Below are positions 15,376 through 15,712 of a stretch of 15,712 nt of DNA, piece by piece (positions within the stretch are counted from its first letter, which is position 1; the number at the start of each line of letters is the position of its first letter). The stretch spans positions 1 to 15,712 of the forward strand of contig JANQTO010000273.1 of assembly GCA_030731685.1 (NCBI GenBank), read 5' to 3'. Both the position numbers and the translations under genes were made by a program. This stretch comes from Nonlabens sp. (GTDB lineage Bacteria; Bacteroidota; Bacteroidia; Flavobacteriales; Flavobacteriaceae). The notes under the pieces were generated by a model. That model was given only the letters and a program-made list of their open reading frames with translations. It was not told where the DNA came from and did not search any database.

Positions 15376-15712
15376 ATGAAAAAATACGTTCGTTTCCTAG
15401 TCGTTTTTGTGTTCTTCGCTTTCGCGAAAGCGATAAAAGCACAACCCTCTAAAGTCACATCAGTACAGGAAATGGAATCTCCTAACGGTAACTTCAAGCT
15501 AGAAATGCGCTTGAACGCTATAGGTACGCCAGTGTACAAACTGAATTTTTTAGGAAAGGAGGTCATTAAAGAAAGTAGTTTAGGTTTTGATTTAAAGGGC
15601 GATGATAAATCGTTAAAAGACGATTTTGTGATAGTAGACGCTCAGAAATCTACGTTTGACAACACTTGGAATACCGTTTGGGGTGAGGATACTACCATAC
15701 GCAATCATTATA
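15376..15712 (+). CDS. susB: GH97 (SusB-type) alpha-glucosidase, 5' part only
   Basis: The frame opens at ATG 15376, 3 nt after the GH65 stop, and is cut by the window edge after 112 residues. It begins with a signal peptide (MKKYVRFLVVFVFFAFAKA, then IKAQ), so the enzyme is exported, probably to the periplasm. The visible N-terminal beta domain shows the GH97 pattern: S-P-N-G-N-F-K-L, G-T-P-V-Y-K-L-N-F-L-G-K-E-V-I, S-S-L-G-F-D-L, and W-N-T-V-W-G-E-D-T-T-I-R-N-H-Y. Family members include inverting alpha-glucosidases such as SusB, which trim maltodextrins from the non-reducing end; retaining alpha-galactosidases also occur. The catalytic domain lies outside the window, so the mechanism class cannot be checked; the locus favours alpha-glucosidase. 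The signal-peptide DNA contains the third copy of the 16-bp palindrome. Confidence 0.88.
   Translation, partial: MKKYVRFLVVFVFFAFAKAIKAQPSKVTSVQEMESPNGNFKLEMRLNAIGTPVYKLNFLGKEVIKESSLGFDLKGDDKSLKDDFVIVDAQKSTFDNTWNTVWGEDTTIRNHY
15417..15432. repeat. 16-bp palindrome CGCTTTCGCGAAAGCG, copy 3
   Basis: This perfect inverted repeat lies in the signal-peptide coding region of the GH97 gene and encodes part of F-A-F-A-K-A in the same frame as copy 1 in the amylase gene. The surrounding protein and DNA are otherwise unrelated to the amylase. Confidence 0.95.

Overview
The window is about 15.7 kb of AT-rich DNA from a member of the Bacteroidota, most likely a marine member of the Flavobacteriaceae. 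The evidence is a SusC/SusD pair, a secreted amylase with a C-terminal type IX secretion sorting tail, lipoprotein signals on SusD- and SusE-like proteins, and no obvious purine-rich ribosome binding sites. The genus cannot be fixed from the sequence alone.

Nearly all of the window (1171 to the right edge) is one starch/maltodextrin utilisation locus in two divergent arms around a LacI-type regulator. The left arm, on the minus strand, reads susC-like (9617-6714), susD-like (6701-5109), susE-like lipoprotein (5090-3963), then a GH13 alpha-amylase with a T9SS tail (3900-1171). A strong intrinsic terminator sits between susE and the amylase. The right arm, on the plus strand, reads lacI-type regulator (9814-10833), a 120-bp gap with inverted repeats, then a tight cluster: inner-membrane MFS sugar transporter, beta-phosphoglucomutase, GH65 maltose phosphorylase and the start of a GH97 (SusB-type) alpha-glucosidase that runs off the right edge.

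Inferred flow: the surface amylase cuts starch and the SusE/SusD lipoproteins capture the fragments. SusC imports them across the outer membrane by TonB energy, and the GH97 enzyme trims them in the periplasm. The MFS carrier takes up maltose. In the cytoplasm GH65 splits maltose with phosphate into glucose and beta-glucose-1-phosphate, and beta-phosphoglucomutase converts the latter to glucose-6-phosphate. The regulator probably binds a perfect palindrome with LacI-family symmetry (9719-9732), and perhaps a second, weaker site, in the divergent promoter region.

The left 1170 bases lie outside the starch locus. They hold a partial minus-strand lipoprotein gene of unknown function (1-667), a relic of a Phd/YefM-type antitoxin gene with one in-frame stop and no toxin beside it (675-917), a strong terminator (958-984), and a segment at about 1023-1092 that can fold into two mutually exclusive hairpins.

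The least expected signal is a perfect 16-bp palindrome, CGCTTTCGCGAAAGCG, present three times (3844-3859, 9765-9780, 15417-15432). Two copies encode the end of the signal peptides of unrelated secreted enzymes in the same reading frame (AFAKA). The third lies in the promoter region of the regulator.
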